From contig JAKQNR010000032.1 of NCBI GenBank assembly GCA_029565685.1, forward strand, positions 1 through 64,000: 64,000 nt of DNA, written 5' to 3'. This DNA is from a bacterium. Lineage in GTDB: Bacteria; Zhuqueibacterota; Zhuqueibacteria; Residuimicrobiales; Residuimicrobiaceae. Each line of letters opens with the position of its first letter. The first letter of the stretch is position 1. The translations under genes were made by a program, and so were the position numbers. Positions 43,155-52,128 of the stretch are shown piece after piece. The notes beneath the pieces are model-generated. The model had not been told where the DNA came from, did no database searches, and worked only from the letters and a program-made list of their open reading frames with translations.

Positions 43155-45038
43155 GTGATCGATATCCGGCGTCGTTTGTTGCTTTTATCCCGTCAGGAAG
43201 CGGAACGTCATTTTAATCCGCACACCCGGCTGTGCCTGATCCCGCGGGAGACCGCATGGTATACGATCACGCTGCTGGAGAGCGGCCTTGCTTCGGATTT
43301 GCGTCTGGCCAACGCTATCCTATCCGGTTTGACCGTGGAGGATGGAACCCATTCGCCCTGCACCCTATTGGCCATTTACCACCGCTATCAGGCGAGGTTG
43401 GATGGATCTGCCGTGGAAAACATTCTGAAAAATTTGCAGACCAATCTGCTTATTTCTTCCACGGTGCGCTACACGGATGGCAATGTCAATCATCCTTTAG
43501 CGGCTTTTGTCAATCTGATCTGCAGCGGCGAACTGCTGCAGCAGCCGGTCTACAGCGCTGTCGGCAAACAAAATCTGCAAACTTTTCATCAGCTGATCAC
43601 CAGCCGCCGGCATCAGCGTCATCAGCAGGCCGAAATGGCGGAATACAACAGCCCGACTTATACTGCCCTGACGCTATGGTTCTTGGCCCTGGCCGCGGAG
43701 CTGACAAAGGACGCAGAAACCCGGGAATTGGCGCTGGCCTTGGAGCAAGGTCTTTGGCTCAACCTGGGCATGCACTGGCATGAGCCCTCGCAGCAATGGG
43801 CAGGCCCCTTTTCCCGCGCCTATGCGGAGGATTCCTACGGCGGCTATTCCGCCCTGCATTGCACTGCGGCCTGCGGCCTCAATCGTTCCCTCTTTTTCGA
43901 GCCCCGCTTAGCCAGGCGATTCAACCATCCTTCCGCGTTAATCCAGAATGCCTTTCCGGCCATCCTCCAGTTTCATGTCCCGCCACAGGCAGAGGCTCTG
44001 TTTTTTCATAAACCGTTGCCCTATCAATTTCGTATGACCACCTATTGTGAAGCCTATCATGAGAACGGCGTGCGGCCGATGGGACAGGGCGTGGAGGCCT
44101 GTTTCGACGACGAGATCTATCCCGGCGGATGGAGCGATCTGACCACCTACTTGACACCAGAATATTGCCTGGCGACCGCAAGCCGGCCCTATGTCAACGC
44201 CGGCCAGAGCGATAGCTTTACGCTGCGTTGGCGCAGGGCGGCGGAGGTGAAAAAGCTGGCTGACTTTCGCAGTCTCTATACGCGCATGGTCTTCAACGAA
44301 TCCTCAGTAGGCCGGGATAACATGTGCCATACCATCGGAGCGCCGGTTGCACGAGATTATTTGTATGAAGAGGGCCGTTGTTTCACCTGCCAGCACGAGA
44401 ACACAGCGGTGGTCTGTTATGCGGCCAAGCGGGCTGGTCATAAAAATTTTACCGCTTTGCGGCTGGATCTTATTTTTTCCTTGCAGGCGCCAATCGATGA
44501 GCTCTTCATCGACGGCCGACCGGTGAACCGGTTTCCCTTTGACTGTCAGCGGGCTGAGAAAATTGTGATCGCGGATTTCAACATCTACCTGGCCCTGTTG
44601 CCGTTATCAGCCAGCATGCTGGCAGGATTCAGCGGTCTGACGCGAATTCGGCAGGACGCGGATTATCTCATCCTTTCGTTGTATAATTATCAGGGTCCTG
44701 CGATTTCGCTCGAACGCGAGCAAATGAACCTGATCCGCAATGGTTTCGCCTGCGTGATGGAAACACGCAGCCGTTTTGCCCACACATGCGATTTTGTACA
44801 GTATCTCGATTCAGCTCGCCTGGAAGAGGAGGTGGAAAACGGCCGACGTTCGATCCGCTTCCTGGTCGGAGCCGATGCTCTGGATTTCCAGCTCAATCCG
44901 TTCAACGAACAGATCCTGGCGCAGCGCTGGAACGGGGAGGAGGAACCGCTCTTCCATATTGATGTCAAGGCCGACCGGGCGGCGGGCCCGGATTTTTTTC
45001 CGTCTGCCCTTTACCTTATACCAACGCAACCGCAATGA
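43155..45038 (+). CDS. Large protein of unknown function in the sugar operon, toroid-like
   Basis: 627 residues from GTG 43155, with GAGGA eight bases upstream; the frame stays open to TTG 43023 but lacks a binding site there. The first half is helical with TYTALTLWFLALAAEL and WHEPSQQWAGPFSRAYAEDSYGGYSALHC, resembling an (alpha/alpha) toroid. The second half is beta-rich (FTLRWRRAAEVKKLADFRSLYTRMVFNE, FTALRLDLIFSL). This order resembles heparinase-like lyases, but I recognise no named family. No signal peptide, thus probably cytoplasmic. Its stop overlaps the next ATG (ATGA), so the two are coupled. A glycan lyase or hydrolase is the best guess. Confidence 0.6.
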   Translation: MIDIRRRLLLLSRQEAERHFNPHTRLCLIPRETAWYTITLLESGLASDLRLANAILSGLTVEDGTHSPCTLLAIYHRYQARLDGSAVENILKNLQTNLLISSTVRYTDGNVNHPLAAFVNLICSGELLQQPVYSAVGKQNLQTFHQLITSRRHQRHQQAEMAEYNSPTYTALTLWFLALAAELTKDAETRELALALEQGLWLNLGMHWHEPSQQWAGPFSRAYAEDSYGGYSALHCTAACGLNRSLFFEPRLARRFNHPSALIQNAFPAILQFHVPPQAEALFFHKPLPYQFRMTTYCEAYHENGVRPMGQGVEACFDDEIYPGGWSDLTTYLTPEYCLATASRPYVNAGQSDSFTLRWRRAAEVKKLADFRSLYTRMVFNESSVGRDNMCHTIGAPVARDYLYEEGRCFTCQHENTAVVCYAAKRAGHKNFTALRLDLIFSLQAPIDELFIDGRPVNRFPFDCQRAEKIVIADFNIYLALLPLSASMLAGFSGLTRIRQDADYLILSLYNYQGPAISLEREQMNLIRNGFACVMETRSRFAHTCDFVQYLDSARLEEEVENGRRSIRFLVGADALDFQLNPFNEQILAQRWNGEEEPLFHIDVKADRAAGPDFFPSALYLIPTQPQ

Positions 45039-47515
45039 ATCAACGCCTATCACTGCTCGAGCTGGCTGATCAGTCCTTATGGATTTCGGACGATCGAATC
45101 TCCCTGCAGATTGCGAACGCTTGCAACGCTGTCAGTCAGATCGATTTTCATGGACTGCAGCCGGTGAGCCGTAATGCCAAGTTGCTGCAGCATTCCGAGG
45201 GCGTTTTAAGCTTTTCTTTGCAAGTGCTTTCGGGCCCTGAAGCCGTCAATGTGCCCTTTTCCCTGCAGCAGCTTGAAGTCTACCCGGCCGGCATACGTTC
45301 ATCGCTGACTTTAACGGACTGGCAAACAGATCTGGAAATGGTCGTTTGCGGTTCATATCTGTCGATTCGTTGTCTGAGCTGCTCTGCAAATGATGAGGGT
45401 GCATCGCCGCCGTTTCGATTTGCAGTGACCTGGAATGCTCTCTCCCAGACCACCGCGGTGCACGGCCAGAGGACTTGGGCCGAACCCGAGTTGCTCGGCG
45501 CCGATCGCCTGAGGCTTCACGCCAGGGACCAAATCAAGCTGACCGAATGGCTGCAAAGGACCGGCGACTATCAGGGTGACTTTCTTATTCCCGAGGAGTG
45601 GCGCCGCATCATCTTCCAGCGGCGGTGTGTTTCCGGCACAGCACGTTGGGAGGACGTGCGCGACGATTATAAACGATCTCCACTTAAACTGTATGATGCC
45701 GGAACCTGGATCGACCTGGGAGGGAACGGTTTCCAGGTGGCGGCCTGCGCCGCAGATCGCTATCGATTTACCTCTGCGCCTTTTAGTCAACAGCCGGGCG
45801 GCTGGACCTCATCCGTCTTTAGCGTTCGTTTTTATTCCTCCGCGCCTCTGCCTGCCCAGGCGCGGGAGCAAGAGCCTGGGCCGTTCGATCAACAACAGCG
45901 GCGATATGCGCGCGTGAAGGCGGAATCGCCCTGCCTGGTTTGGCCAGGCCATGAGGCGCTCAGCCGTTTTTTTTCTCAAGTGCCCCAGGTGGTCGAATCA
46001 GCGAGGGTGCAAGACTATGGAATGACGCGCGCCTGCCCCGGCACCTACTATTGGATCTGGGCCTGGGACAACATGGTCACCGCTTTGGCGCAACGGCATT
46101 GGGGGGATATCGACAATCTGCGAAGAATGGTCGACTTTCTTCGCGTACATCGCGATCAGGACGGCGTCCTACCGGGGCGCTGGACCCGTTCCCTGCAGCC
46201 CATGGACAGCCGCGGTTTCGGTGGATTCGATTTTCTCTTCTCCGAACTGGTTCTTATGCTCTACGCTGAAACGTGTGATGAGCAGATCCTTCGCGCCAAT
46301 TATGCAACAGTGAGGCGTTCGTTCGATGCGCTGGCCTCTGCAGCGCACGATAACGGCCTGGTTCCGGGCATCGGCATGTATCCGGACCTTCCACAAAAGA
46401 TGGGGCGCCGTGAGACCAGCTACGTGGCCATCGACAACGCAGCCTGGTATGCGCTGTGCCGCAATATGGAAAAGATGGCCGGGATACTGCAGGATGAGCC
46501 CACCGCCCGCCGCGCCTATGCTCTGGTGGAAAAAGTGGAATCCCATTTTTTACCCATGTTTTGGGATGAGGAAAAAGGTTTTATCTGCGATTCCTTGACG
46601 CCGGCCGCCGGCGAGCGGGTGGGCAGTTATCCGTTGTTCTCCTTGCTTTTTTTAGAGTCCGCTTTTGGCAGATATCTGCTGAAAGAAAAGGTCGATGCGT
46701 GCAGTTGCTTTATCGCCGACCATCTTTTAACTGAAACCGGATTGTCGCTGACTCCGCTCTGGGATAAGCATCATCAGAGTGAACCGGCGATGTCCTCATG
46801 GTATCCCTACTGGGATTTTCCCGCGGTCACGGTGTGGACCCTGGCCCGGAACGGCGATGCCGTCCGGCGCTGGCTCAGTCTGCTGGAACAGACCTATCAG
46901 GCTCTTGGGTATTGTCCCGAGTTCCTCGCCCTGCAAACTGCGCCGGAGGAGCGGTGGCTTGGTCATGGAGCGGCTTGGAATCTGAATTGTGCGGCCGGAT
47001 GGTACAACGCGCTGTTGATCGGTCTTTTCGGCCTGCGCTTCGATCTGGGCGGCATCACCTGCACAGCGGCCGTGAATTCTGCCGGCGAACCGCCGCTGCT
47101 CGCACGGCTGAGCTATCGCTTTGGACGGTGGACGGTCCGGCGTTGCGGCGAAGGAAATGAAATTCAATTCCTTCGGGTGGACGGCGTCCCCATCCCGGCG
47201 AGCTGTAAAATCCCCGTTTCTTTTTATACCTGCGCAGATCATCAACTCGATATCGAGTACGGTCTAAAGCCCGCCGCCGGGCCGATTCTGGCGGATCTGG
47301 CGGGCGCCACCCTGATAAAAGTCACAAGCCATGAATCAGGCCTGGTATGGACGGTACATGGTCTCGGTGCCGTCGACGTGCTGTTCTCCGCGCCGCAATG
47401 CCCGGAGATTTGGCTGGATCAGACGCGATTGCCCCTTCATTGGGATCCGCACGTCCGGACTGCGCATGCGCGGCTGCTCCTGACCGGTCGTCATGACCTG
47501 AGACTCATGCATTAA
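45035..47515 (+). CDS. GH63-like / amylo-alpha-1,6-glucosidase-type glycoside hydrolase, cytoplasmic
   Basis: 826 residues. A beta-rich N-terminal half precedes an (alpha/alpha)6 barrel (about 310-690). Key patches: GTYYWIWAWDNMVTALAQRHWGD (Asp near 344 fits the catalytic acid region), HRDQDGVLPGRW, YVAIDNAAWYALCRNMEKMAG, SSWYPYWDFPAVTVWTLARNGD and LGHGAAWNLNCAAGWYNALL. A C-terminal beta domain follows. No export signal, so it acts on imported oligosaccharide. The start overlaps the preceding stop by 4 nt and the permease genes follow after 21 nt. GH63, GH37 and GH133-like relatives cannot be told apart by eye. Confidence 0.78.
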   Translation: MNQRLSLLELADQSLWISDDRISLQIANACNAVSQIDFHGLQPVSRNAKLLQHSEGVLSFSLQVLSGPEAVNVPFSLQQLEVYPAGIRSSLTLTDWQTDLEMVVCGSYLSIRCLSCSANDEGASPPFRFAVTWNALSQTTAVHGQRTWAEPELLGADRLRLHARDQIKLTEWLQRTGDYQGDFLIPEEWRRIIFQRRCVSGTARWEDVRDDYKRSPLKLYDAGTWIDLGGNGFQVAACAADRYRFTSAPFSQQPGGWTSSVFSVRFYSSAPLPAQAREQEPGPFDQQQRRYARVKAESPCLVWPGHEALSRFFSQVPQVVESARVQDYGMTRACPGTYYWIWAWDNMVTALAQRHWGDIDNLRRMVDFLRVHRDQDGVLPGRWTRSLQPMDSRGFGGFDFLFSELVLMLYAETCDEQILRANYATVRRSFDALASAAHDNGLVPGIGMYPDLPQKMGRRETSYVAIDNAAWYALCRNMEKMAGILQDEPTARRAYALVEKVESHFLPMFWDEEKGFICDSLTPAAGERVGSYPLFSLLFLESAFGRYLLKEKVDACSCFIADHLLTETGLSLTPLWDKHHQSEPAMSSWYPYWDFPAVTVWTLARNGDAVRRWLSLLEQTYQALGYCPEFLALQTAPEERWLGHGAAWNLNCAAGWYNALLIGLFGLRFDLGGITCTAAVNSAGEPPLLARLSYRFGRWTVRRCGEGNEIQFLRVDGVPIPASCKIPVSFYTCADHQLDIEYGLKPAAGPILADLAGATLIKVTSHESGLVWTVHGLGAVDVLFSAPQCPEIWLDQTRLPLHWDPHVRTAHARLLLTGRHDLRLMH

Positions 47516-47536
47516 CCTGGAAGCGGAAGATTAAAA

Positions 47537-48457
47537 ATGCACCATCGTCACACGCTTAAAACCCATCTGACCGGTTATCTGTTCATTTCGCCGTGGTTGA
47601 TCGGATTCATTCTTTTCAGTCTGGGTCCAATGCTCCTCTCTCTGTTCATGAGCTTTACCCGCTGGTCGCTGTTGTCTCCGCCGCAGTGGGTGGGATGGGA
47701 AAACTATCGAGAAGCCCTGTTCCATGATCCGCTGGTGTATAAAAGCCTGTGGAACACCGCCTATTACACTGTTTTCTCTGTGCCCCTCGGCGTGCTTTTT
47801 TCACTGCTCCTGGCTCTGTTGTTGAATCGGAATCTCAAGGGCCAAAAATTCTTCCGCACGGTTTTTTTCCTGCCGTCGGTGACCAACATGGTGGCGGTTT
47901 CCATTCTGTGGATGTGGATTTTCAATCCGGAGTTCGGCCTGTTGAACCGGGCCTTGTCGCTGGCGGGCGTGGCTGGTCCGCTCTGGCTGCAAAGTGAGAC
48001 CTGGGCCAAACCGGCGTTGATCCTGATGTCGTTGTGGGGGATCGGCGGCGGCATGATCATCACTCTGGCCGCGTTGCAGGGGATCGCGCCGGAACTGTAT
48101 GAAGCGGCGGAGCTGGATGGCGCACGCGCAGGGCGAAGATTCTGCCACATCACCCTGCCGATGATCTCCCCGGCGCTGTTTTTTAATCTGATCATGAATA
48201 CCATCGGCTCTTTTCAGGTTTTTACCCAGGCGTTCGTCATGACCGCCTCTTCCGCTGAAGGCAGCGAAGGCGGTCCCAATAACGCCACCTTGTTTTTTGT
48301 TCTCTATCTGTATAAAAAAGCGTTTCAGCAATTTAAAATGGGCTATGCCTCCACGCTTGCCTGGATTCTATTCGTCATCATTCTGTTTTTTACCATCCTG
48401 CAATTTCGACTTTCCCGCCGTTGGGTTTATTATGAATCCGGAGGGAATCGGAGATGA
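47537..48457 (+). CDS. ABC sugar transporter permease, MalF/UgpA type
   Basis: 306 residues, six membrane helices (GYLFISPWLIGFILFSLGPM and others). The cytoplasmic EAA loop for docking the ATPase is YEAAELDGARAGRRFCHITLPMISP near residues 193-217. It forms the channel with the next gene product, to which it is coupled by a 4-nt overlap (ATGA). No ATPase gene is in the operon, so a shared MsmK/UgpC-type ATPase from elsewhere is presumably used. Confidence 0.94.
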   Translation: MHHRHTLKTHLTGYLFISPWLIGFILFSLGPMLLSLFMSFTRWSLLSPPQWVGWENYREALFHDPLVYKSLWNTAYYTVFSVPLGVLFSLLLALLLNRNLKGQKFFRTVFFLPSVTNMVAVSILWMWIFNPEFGLLNRALSLAGVAGPLWLQSETWAKPALILMSLWGIGGGMIITLAALQGIAPELYEAAELDGARAGRRFCHITLPMISPALFFNLIMNTIGSFQVFTQAFVMTASSAEGSEGGPNNATLFFVLYLYKKAFQQFKMGYASTLAWILFVIILFFTILQFRLSRRWVYYESGGNRR

Positions 48458-49311
48458 TGACCAACCGGCCTTCGCTGTGGCATTGGTTTTCAAACGGCGT
48501 TTTTTATCTGGCTATGATCATGTTGAGTCTGGTCTTTATGACGCCGGTGCTGTGGCTTCTCTCTTCATCGCTGCAGAGCCTCTCCGGAGTTTTCAGCGTG
48601 CCCTATCAATGGATTCCGCAACCTTTGCATTGGGAGAATTACCGCAGCGTGTTGACCGGGCTGCCGTTCGTCCGCTATTTCGGCAATACGCTCCTCATCA
48701 CCGGCCTGGTTCTGTTCGGCACATGGCTCTCCAGCTCCATGGTCGCCTATGGCTTCAGCCGTCTGAAATTCCGCGGCAGGCAGACGATGTTCAGTCTGTG
48801 CATCGCTACCATGCTGCTGCCCGGTCAGGTGACCATGATTCCTTTGTATATCCTTTTTGCCCGATTGGGCTGGGTGGACACGCTGCTGCCGTTGATCGTA
48901 CCGGCGTTTTTCGGCTCGCCGTTCTACATCTTTTTGTTACGGCAGTTTTTTCTCACCATCCCCTTTGACTATGACGAAGCCGCGCGGCTGGACGGCGCCG
49001 GTCCTTGGCGAATTTACTGGCATATCATTTTGCCGCAGGCCAAGCCGGCGCTGGCCACGGTGACCGTGTTTAGCTTTATCGGCGTTTGGAATGATTTTTT
49101 CAATCCGTTGATTTACATCAATTCATTTGAAAAAGCCACATTAACCCTTGGGCTGAATTTTCTCAAAACCCAGATCATCGGGTCCGGGGTCACCCAATGG
49201 CCGGTGCTCATGGCTGCAGCGGTGCTGGTGCTGGTCCCCAATGTGCTGATCTTCCTCTTGGCGCAGCGCCATTTTATCAAAGGGATCAATGTCGGCGGGC
49301 TGCGCGGATAA
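48454..49311 (+). CDS. ABC sugar transporter permease, MalG/UgpE type
   Basis: 285 residues with six helices. Family marks are GFSRLKFRGRQTMFSLCIATMLLPGQVTMIPLYILFARLGWVDTLLPLIVP and the EAA loop DEAARLDGAGPWRIYWHIILPQAKPAL. It pairs with the permease just upstream and ends in the usual QRHFIKGINVGGLRG, a typical C-terminus of this family. ABC ATPase absent nearby. Confidence 0.94.
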   Translation: MMTNRPSLWHWFSNGVFYLAMIMLSLVFMTPVLWLLSSSLQSLSGVFSVPYQWIPQPLHWENYRSVLTGLPFVRYFGNTLLITGLVLFGTWLSSSMVAYGFSRLKFRGRQTMFSLCIATMLLPGQVTMIPLYILFARLGWVDTLLPLIVPAFFGSPFYIFLLRQFFLTIPFDYDEAARLDGAGPWRIYWHIILPQAKPALATVTVFSFIGVWNDFFNPLIYINSFEKATLTLGLNFLKTQIIGSGVTQWPVLMAAAVLVLVPNVLIFLLAQRHFIKGINVGGLRG

Positions 49312-49330
49312 CTATTTACGGGGAGTCAAT

Positions 49331-49783
49331 ATGATGGGCCGTTTTTACGCAGGGGTGCTGCTGCTGATGATGTTTGCTTGCTCCGATTCCGGCTTTTGCC
49401 AGGAGACCGCGGCTCAGATAGATTCCGCGCTGGCGCGGTGGATTGAACTATCAGACGGATCCACCGCCGGCGTCCGTTTTTGTTTCTCCACGGGCATTGA
49501 AAAAATGGATCAACGGCTCAATGCCCTGTACCGGTCGCTTCTGGAGAAACTGAACGAAGAGCAGAAGGCGCTGTTGCGCGACAGCCAGCGCAAATGGCTG
49601 GCTTTTCGCGAAGCTGAAGCGAAACTGGCCCTCGCCGTGGATCCCAATGCCGGCGGCTCCCTGGCGTTGATCGCAGCCGACTCTTTTCAATTCGAGATGC
49701 TGAAAAAATGGGTGCGGGATTTCGAGACGTATTTGAGCCAGGAGAATCTGCGAAGTGGAAAAAATGGCAAAGCTGGCCTTTAA
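49331..49783 (+). CDS. Small LprI/DUF1311-like (lysozyme-inhibitor-type) exported protein
   Basis: 150 residues from ATG 49331, five bases after GGGAG. The N-terminus MMGRFYAGVLLLMMFACSDSG is a signal peptide with a lipoprotein-like Cys. The mature part carries the DUF1311 pattern DQRLNALYRSLLEKLNEEQKALLRDSQRKWLAFREAEAKL. Relatives bind lysozyme or have unknown periplasmic roles. A link with sugar uptake is not obvious. It lies 20 nt after the permease and overlaps the next gene by 20 nt. Confidence 0.8.
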   Translation: MMGRFYAGVLLLMMFACSDSGFCQETAAQIDSALARWIELSDGSTAGVRFCFSTGIEKMDQRLNALYRSLLEKLNEEQKALLRDSQRKWLAFREAEAKLALAVDPNAGGSLALIAADSFQFEMLKKWVRDFETYLSQENLRSGKNGKAGL

Positions 49784-51125
49784 ACGGACAGGCCCTGCGG
49801 ACGGCCAGGTTTTCGATCGCAAGGTGCTGATCGCCGAAATAAAAAGTCTGCAGTTGTGCCAAGCGCGCTTTCAGCCGCAAGGCCCTCTGATCATCGGCGA
49901 CCAAGTGCCCATGCCGCTTTACTGGTGGCAGTACCAGGACCATGAAAATCCCGAACATCATGTGGGCCACGACGCCAGATTGGACCTCGTGGCCCAGGCG
50001 CCGGACAAAGTGACGCTGCTGGCGCTCGGTCATCATGCCGCCGGACTGGTCAGCCGCTATCGGATTACGGTGACCTGGTCTGAGACGCTGCATAGTTATC
50101 GATATCAAATCAACGCCCACTTGCACATTCCCTACGGCCGCGAATGGCGCGTGCTGCGCAATTCCAACCATGGCGAGCTCGAGTTCTGCAATTTATGGCC
50201 TCAGGGATCATTCAGCATTCAACCGGGCGTTGGCAAACGCTATCAGGCCTGTTATGTTCTGGGCTCTGAATCCATCCGCCGGATTCCACACCATCATTTG
50301 GAGACCGATGACAAGCATAATATCCTGCTGGGCCGGAATGATCGCTTGATATGGTCGCTGGAAGAGGTCAATCCGGTTGTTGAATTGCGGTCGTCGGCGC
50401 CGGTGCTGGCCGGCCTGTGCGCCTATATGTGGGACGCCCATTTAGGCTATCGAGTGACACAACCGGGAGAGGCGGAACATCCTGTGCATGGCCCCGCAGA
50501 CTATCAGGCAAATTTCTCTCTCTATGCGCTGCCGCGAGCTGTCGCTGCTGCAGCAGTCCGCCAAGCCATAGAGCTTCCGGTAAACGCACTGGAAGCACAT
50601 CCGGTCTACGTCCCGGGGATAAACACTTTTTCTCAGACCATTCTGGACTATCCAGAGCAACTGGCCCGCTTGTGGCCATGGTCCCATGAAGGGGTGGAAG
50701 GGGCCAGCCGTTTTTTTCGAGATCGCACCGTCGGATTTGACGATGCCTGCTCTCTGTGCATCGAGAACAGCCGCTCGGTCGATTCGCGCTGGCTGGCGAC
50801 GACTCTTGGGCCTGCTTTTGGCGAACCTCCGTTCCCGGATCAGGCACGATACCGGTTGTCCGGGTTTGTTCGAACTGAAGCGGTGGAAAAAAACGCTGGG
50901 TTGGCGGTCCGGCTGCACCGGCCCGGACACGGCGATCTGTTCAAAACGCAGGAGTATGAGTTGTTTGCATGTACAACCGGGGCCGCCGGCACAGCGGAAT
51001 GGCGACGCCTGCAGGTGGAGACGCCGTGCATCTCGCCGGCGCCCGATCGCCTTCATCTGCTGTTGAATCTTCACGGCAGGGGAAAATGCTGGTTTGACAA
51101 TATACAGTTGGAAATTATTCAATGA
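49764..51125 (+). CDS. Unknown protein with C-terminal carbohydrate-binding-like jelly roll
   Basis: 453 residues from ATG 49764 (GTG 49755 is possible). No family recognised for the first about 300 residues, which are beta-rich with many aromatic and His residues (MPLYWWQYQDHENPEHHVGHDARLD, HSYRYQINAHLHIPYG). The last about 120 residues (YRLSGFVRTEAVEKNAGLAVRLH, WRRLQVETPCISPAPDRLHLLLNLHGRGKCWFDNIQLEI) look like a CBM4/9-type jelly roll. No signal peptide. It is the last gene of the sugar operon, overlapping the LprI-like gene, and may be an uncharacterised glycan-processing enzyme or sugar-binding protein. Confidence 0.6.
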   Translation: MAKLAFKRTGPADGQVFDRKVLIAEIKSLQLCQARFQPQGPLIIGDQVPMPLYWWQYQDHENPEHHVGHDARLDLVAQAPDKVTLLALGHHAAGLVSRYRITVTWSETLHSYRYQINAHLHIPYGREWRVLRNSNHGELEFCNLWPQGSFSIQPGVGKRYQACYVLGSESIRRIPHHHLETDDKHNILLGRNDRLIWSLEEVNPVVELRSSAPVLAGLCAYMWDAHLGYRVTQPGEAEHPVHGPADYQANFSLYALPRAVAAAAVRQAIELPVNALEAHPVYVPGINTFSQTILDYPEQLARLWPWSHEGVEGASRFFRDRTVGFDDACSLCIENSRSVDSRWLATTLGPAFGEPPFPDQARYRLSGFVRTEAVEKNAGLAVRLHRPGHGDLFKTQEYELFACTTGAAGTAEWRRLQVETPCISPAPDRLHLLLNLHGRGKCWFDNIQLEIIQ

Positions 51126-51349
51126 GCATCCGGCGTCCGGCCTGGTTATCTCGTGTGTTCTCTATTTTACTGCCGGCTATTCCTATCTACCGCCCGCTTT
51201 GAACCGCCCAATCGACGATCACGCCTGCGAGAGCATGCGCTTTACATAAATTCGACGCGGTTTTTGTCATACCGGCTGCGGCCACGTCGGGAACTCGCAT
51301 ACATTGACGTCATTTAAAAAGGTGAATCCTTATCATGGAGGGCAAGCAA

Positions 51350-52081
51350 ATGGGACGATCGGATTTGTCAACATCCGCTCCCTGGCCGTCCGTTGCTTCA
51401 TCCGGGACTGTTGGGCGGCGATTGTTTTGGAGCGGGCTTTTCGCCGTGGCTATGGGCCTGTTGGAGGCTATCTGCGTCGTCTATTTAAGGCGATTGATTT
51501 TTCCGGCTGGAATGGAGAGCGGCCGTGCGCCCGTTCCATTCAGCGAAGCGCGCATCGAGATGTTGCGTGAACTGTGCACCATGGTCATGTTGTGGGCCGC
51601 GGCTTGGTTGACCGGCTTTAACCTGAGATCCCGGATCGCGGTTTTCTTTTATCTGTTCGGCATCTGGGATATCCTCTACTATGTTGGTTTGAAAGGATTC
51701 GTTGCATGGCCCTCTTCGTGGCTCGAGTGGGACTGCCTGTTTTTAATCCCCACAGCCTGGCACGGACCGGTGCTGGCGCCGGTTCTGATCAGCGCTTATT
51801 TTATCTCAGCCGGCGGTCTGGTCCTGGTCCGTGAGGCTCTAGGCTCGCCGCTGCGTTTTTCTCCTCCTTCCGTCTGGCTGACTGTCTTGGGAGGTGGGCT
51901 CTGGCTGGCGTCATTCATCAAGGACAGCAATCATATCCAACTGCATGGTTATGTAGGAGTGAGCTACTCCTGGCTGCTGTTTATGCTGGGCATGAGTCTG
52001 TGCTTGGCCGGATTGTGGTTGGCTGTGACTGGAGCTGAACAAGGGAAAAAAGTGAGCAGAGTGGAAGAGGAAAAGGTCTGA
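51350..52081 (+). CDS. Polytopic membrane protein of unknown function
   Basis: 243 residues with about six or seven hydrophobic segments (LFWSGLFAVAMGLLEAICVVYL, TMVMLWAAAWLTGF, AVFFYLFGIWDILYYVGL, PVLAPVLISAYFI, WLTVLGGGLWLASFI, SWLLFMLGMSLCLAGLWLAV). ATG 51350 is preferred because GGAGGG lies seven bases before it; ATG 51335 is a less supported alternative. No family or function recognised. It is separated by 224 bp from the sugar operon and is convergent with the GH4 gene. Confidence 0.7.
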   Translation: MGRSDLSTSAPWPSVASSGTVGRRLFWSGLFAVAMGLLEAICVVYLRRLIFPAGMESGRAPVPFSEARIEMLRELCTMVMLWAAAWLTGFNLRSRIAVFFYLFGIWDILYYVGLKGFVAWPSSWLEWDCLFLIPTAWHGPVLAPVLISAYFISAGGLVLVREALGSPLRFSPPSVWLTVLGGGLWLASFIKDSNHIQLHGYVGVSYSWLLFMLGMSLCLAGLWLAVTGAEQGKKVSRVEEEKV

Positions 52082-52128
52082 GTGAATATTTCAAACGGTG
52101 CAGACCTGATTGCCGAAGCGTGTTGGTC

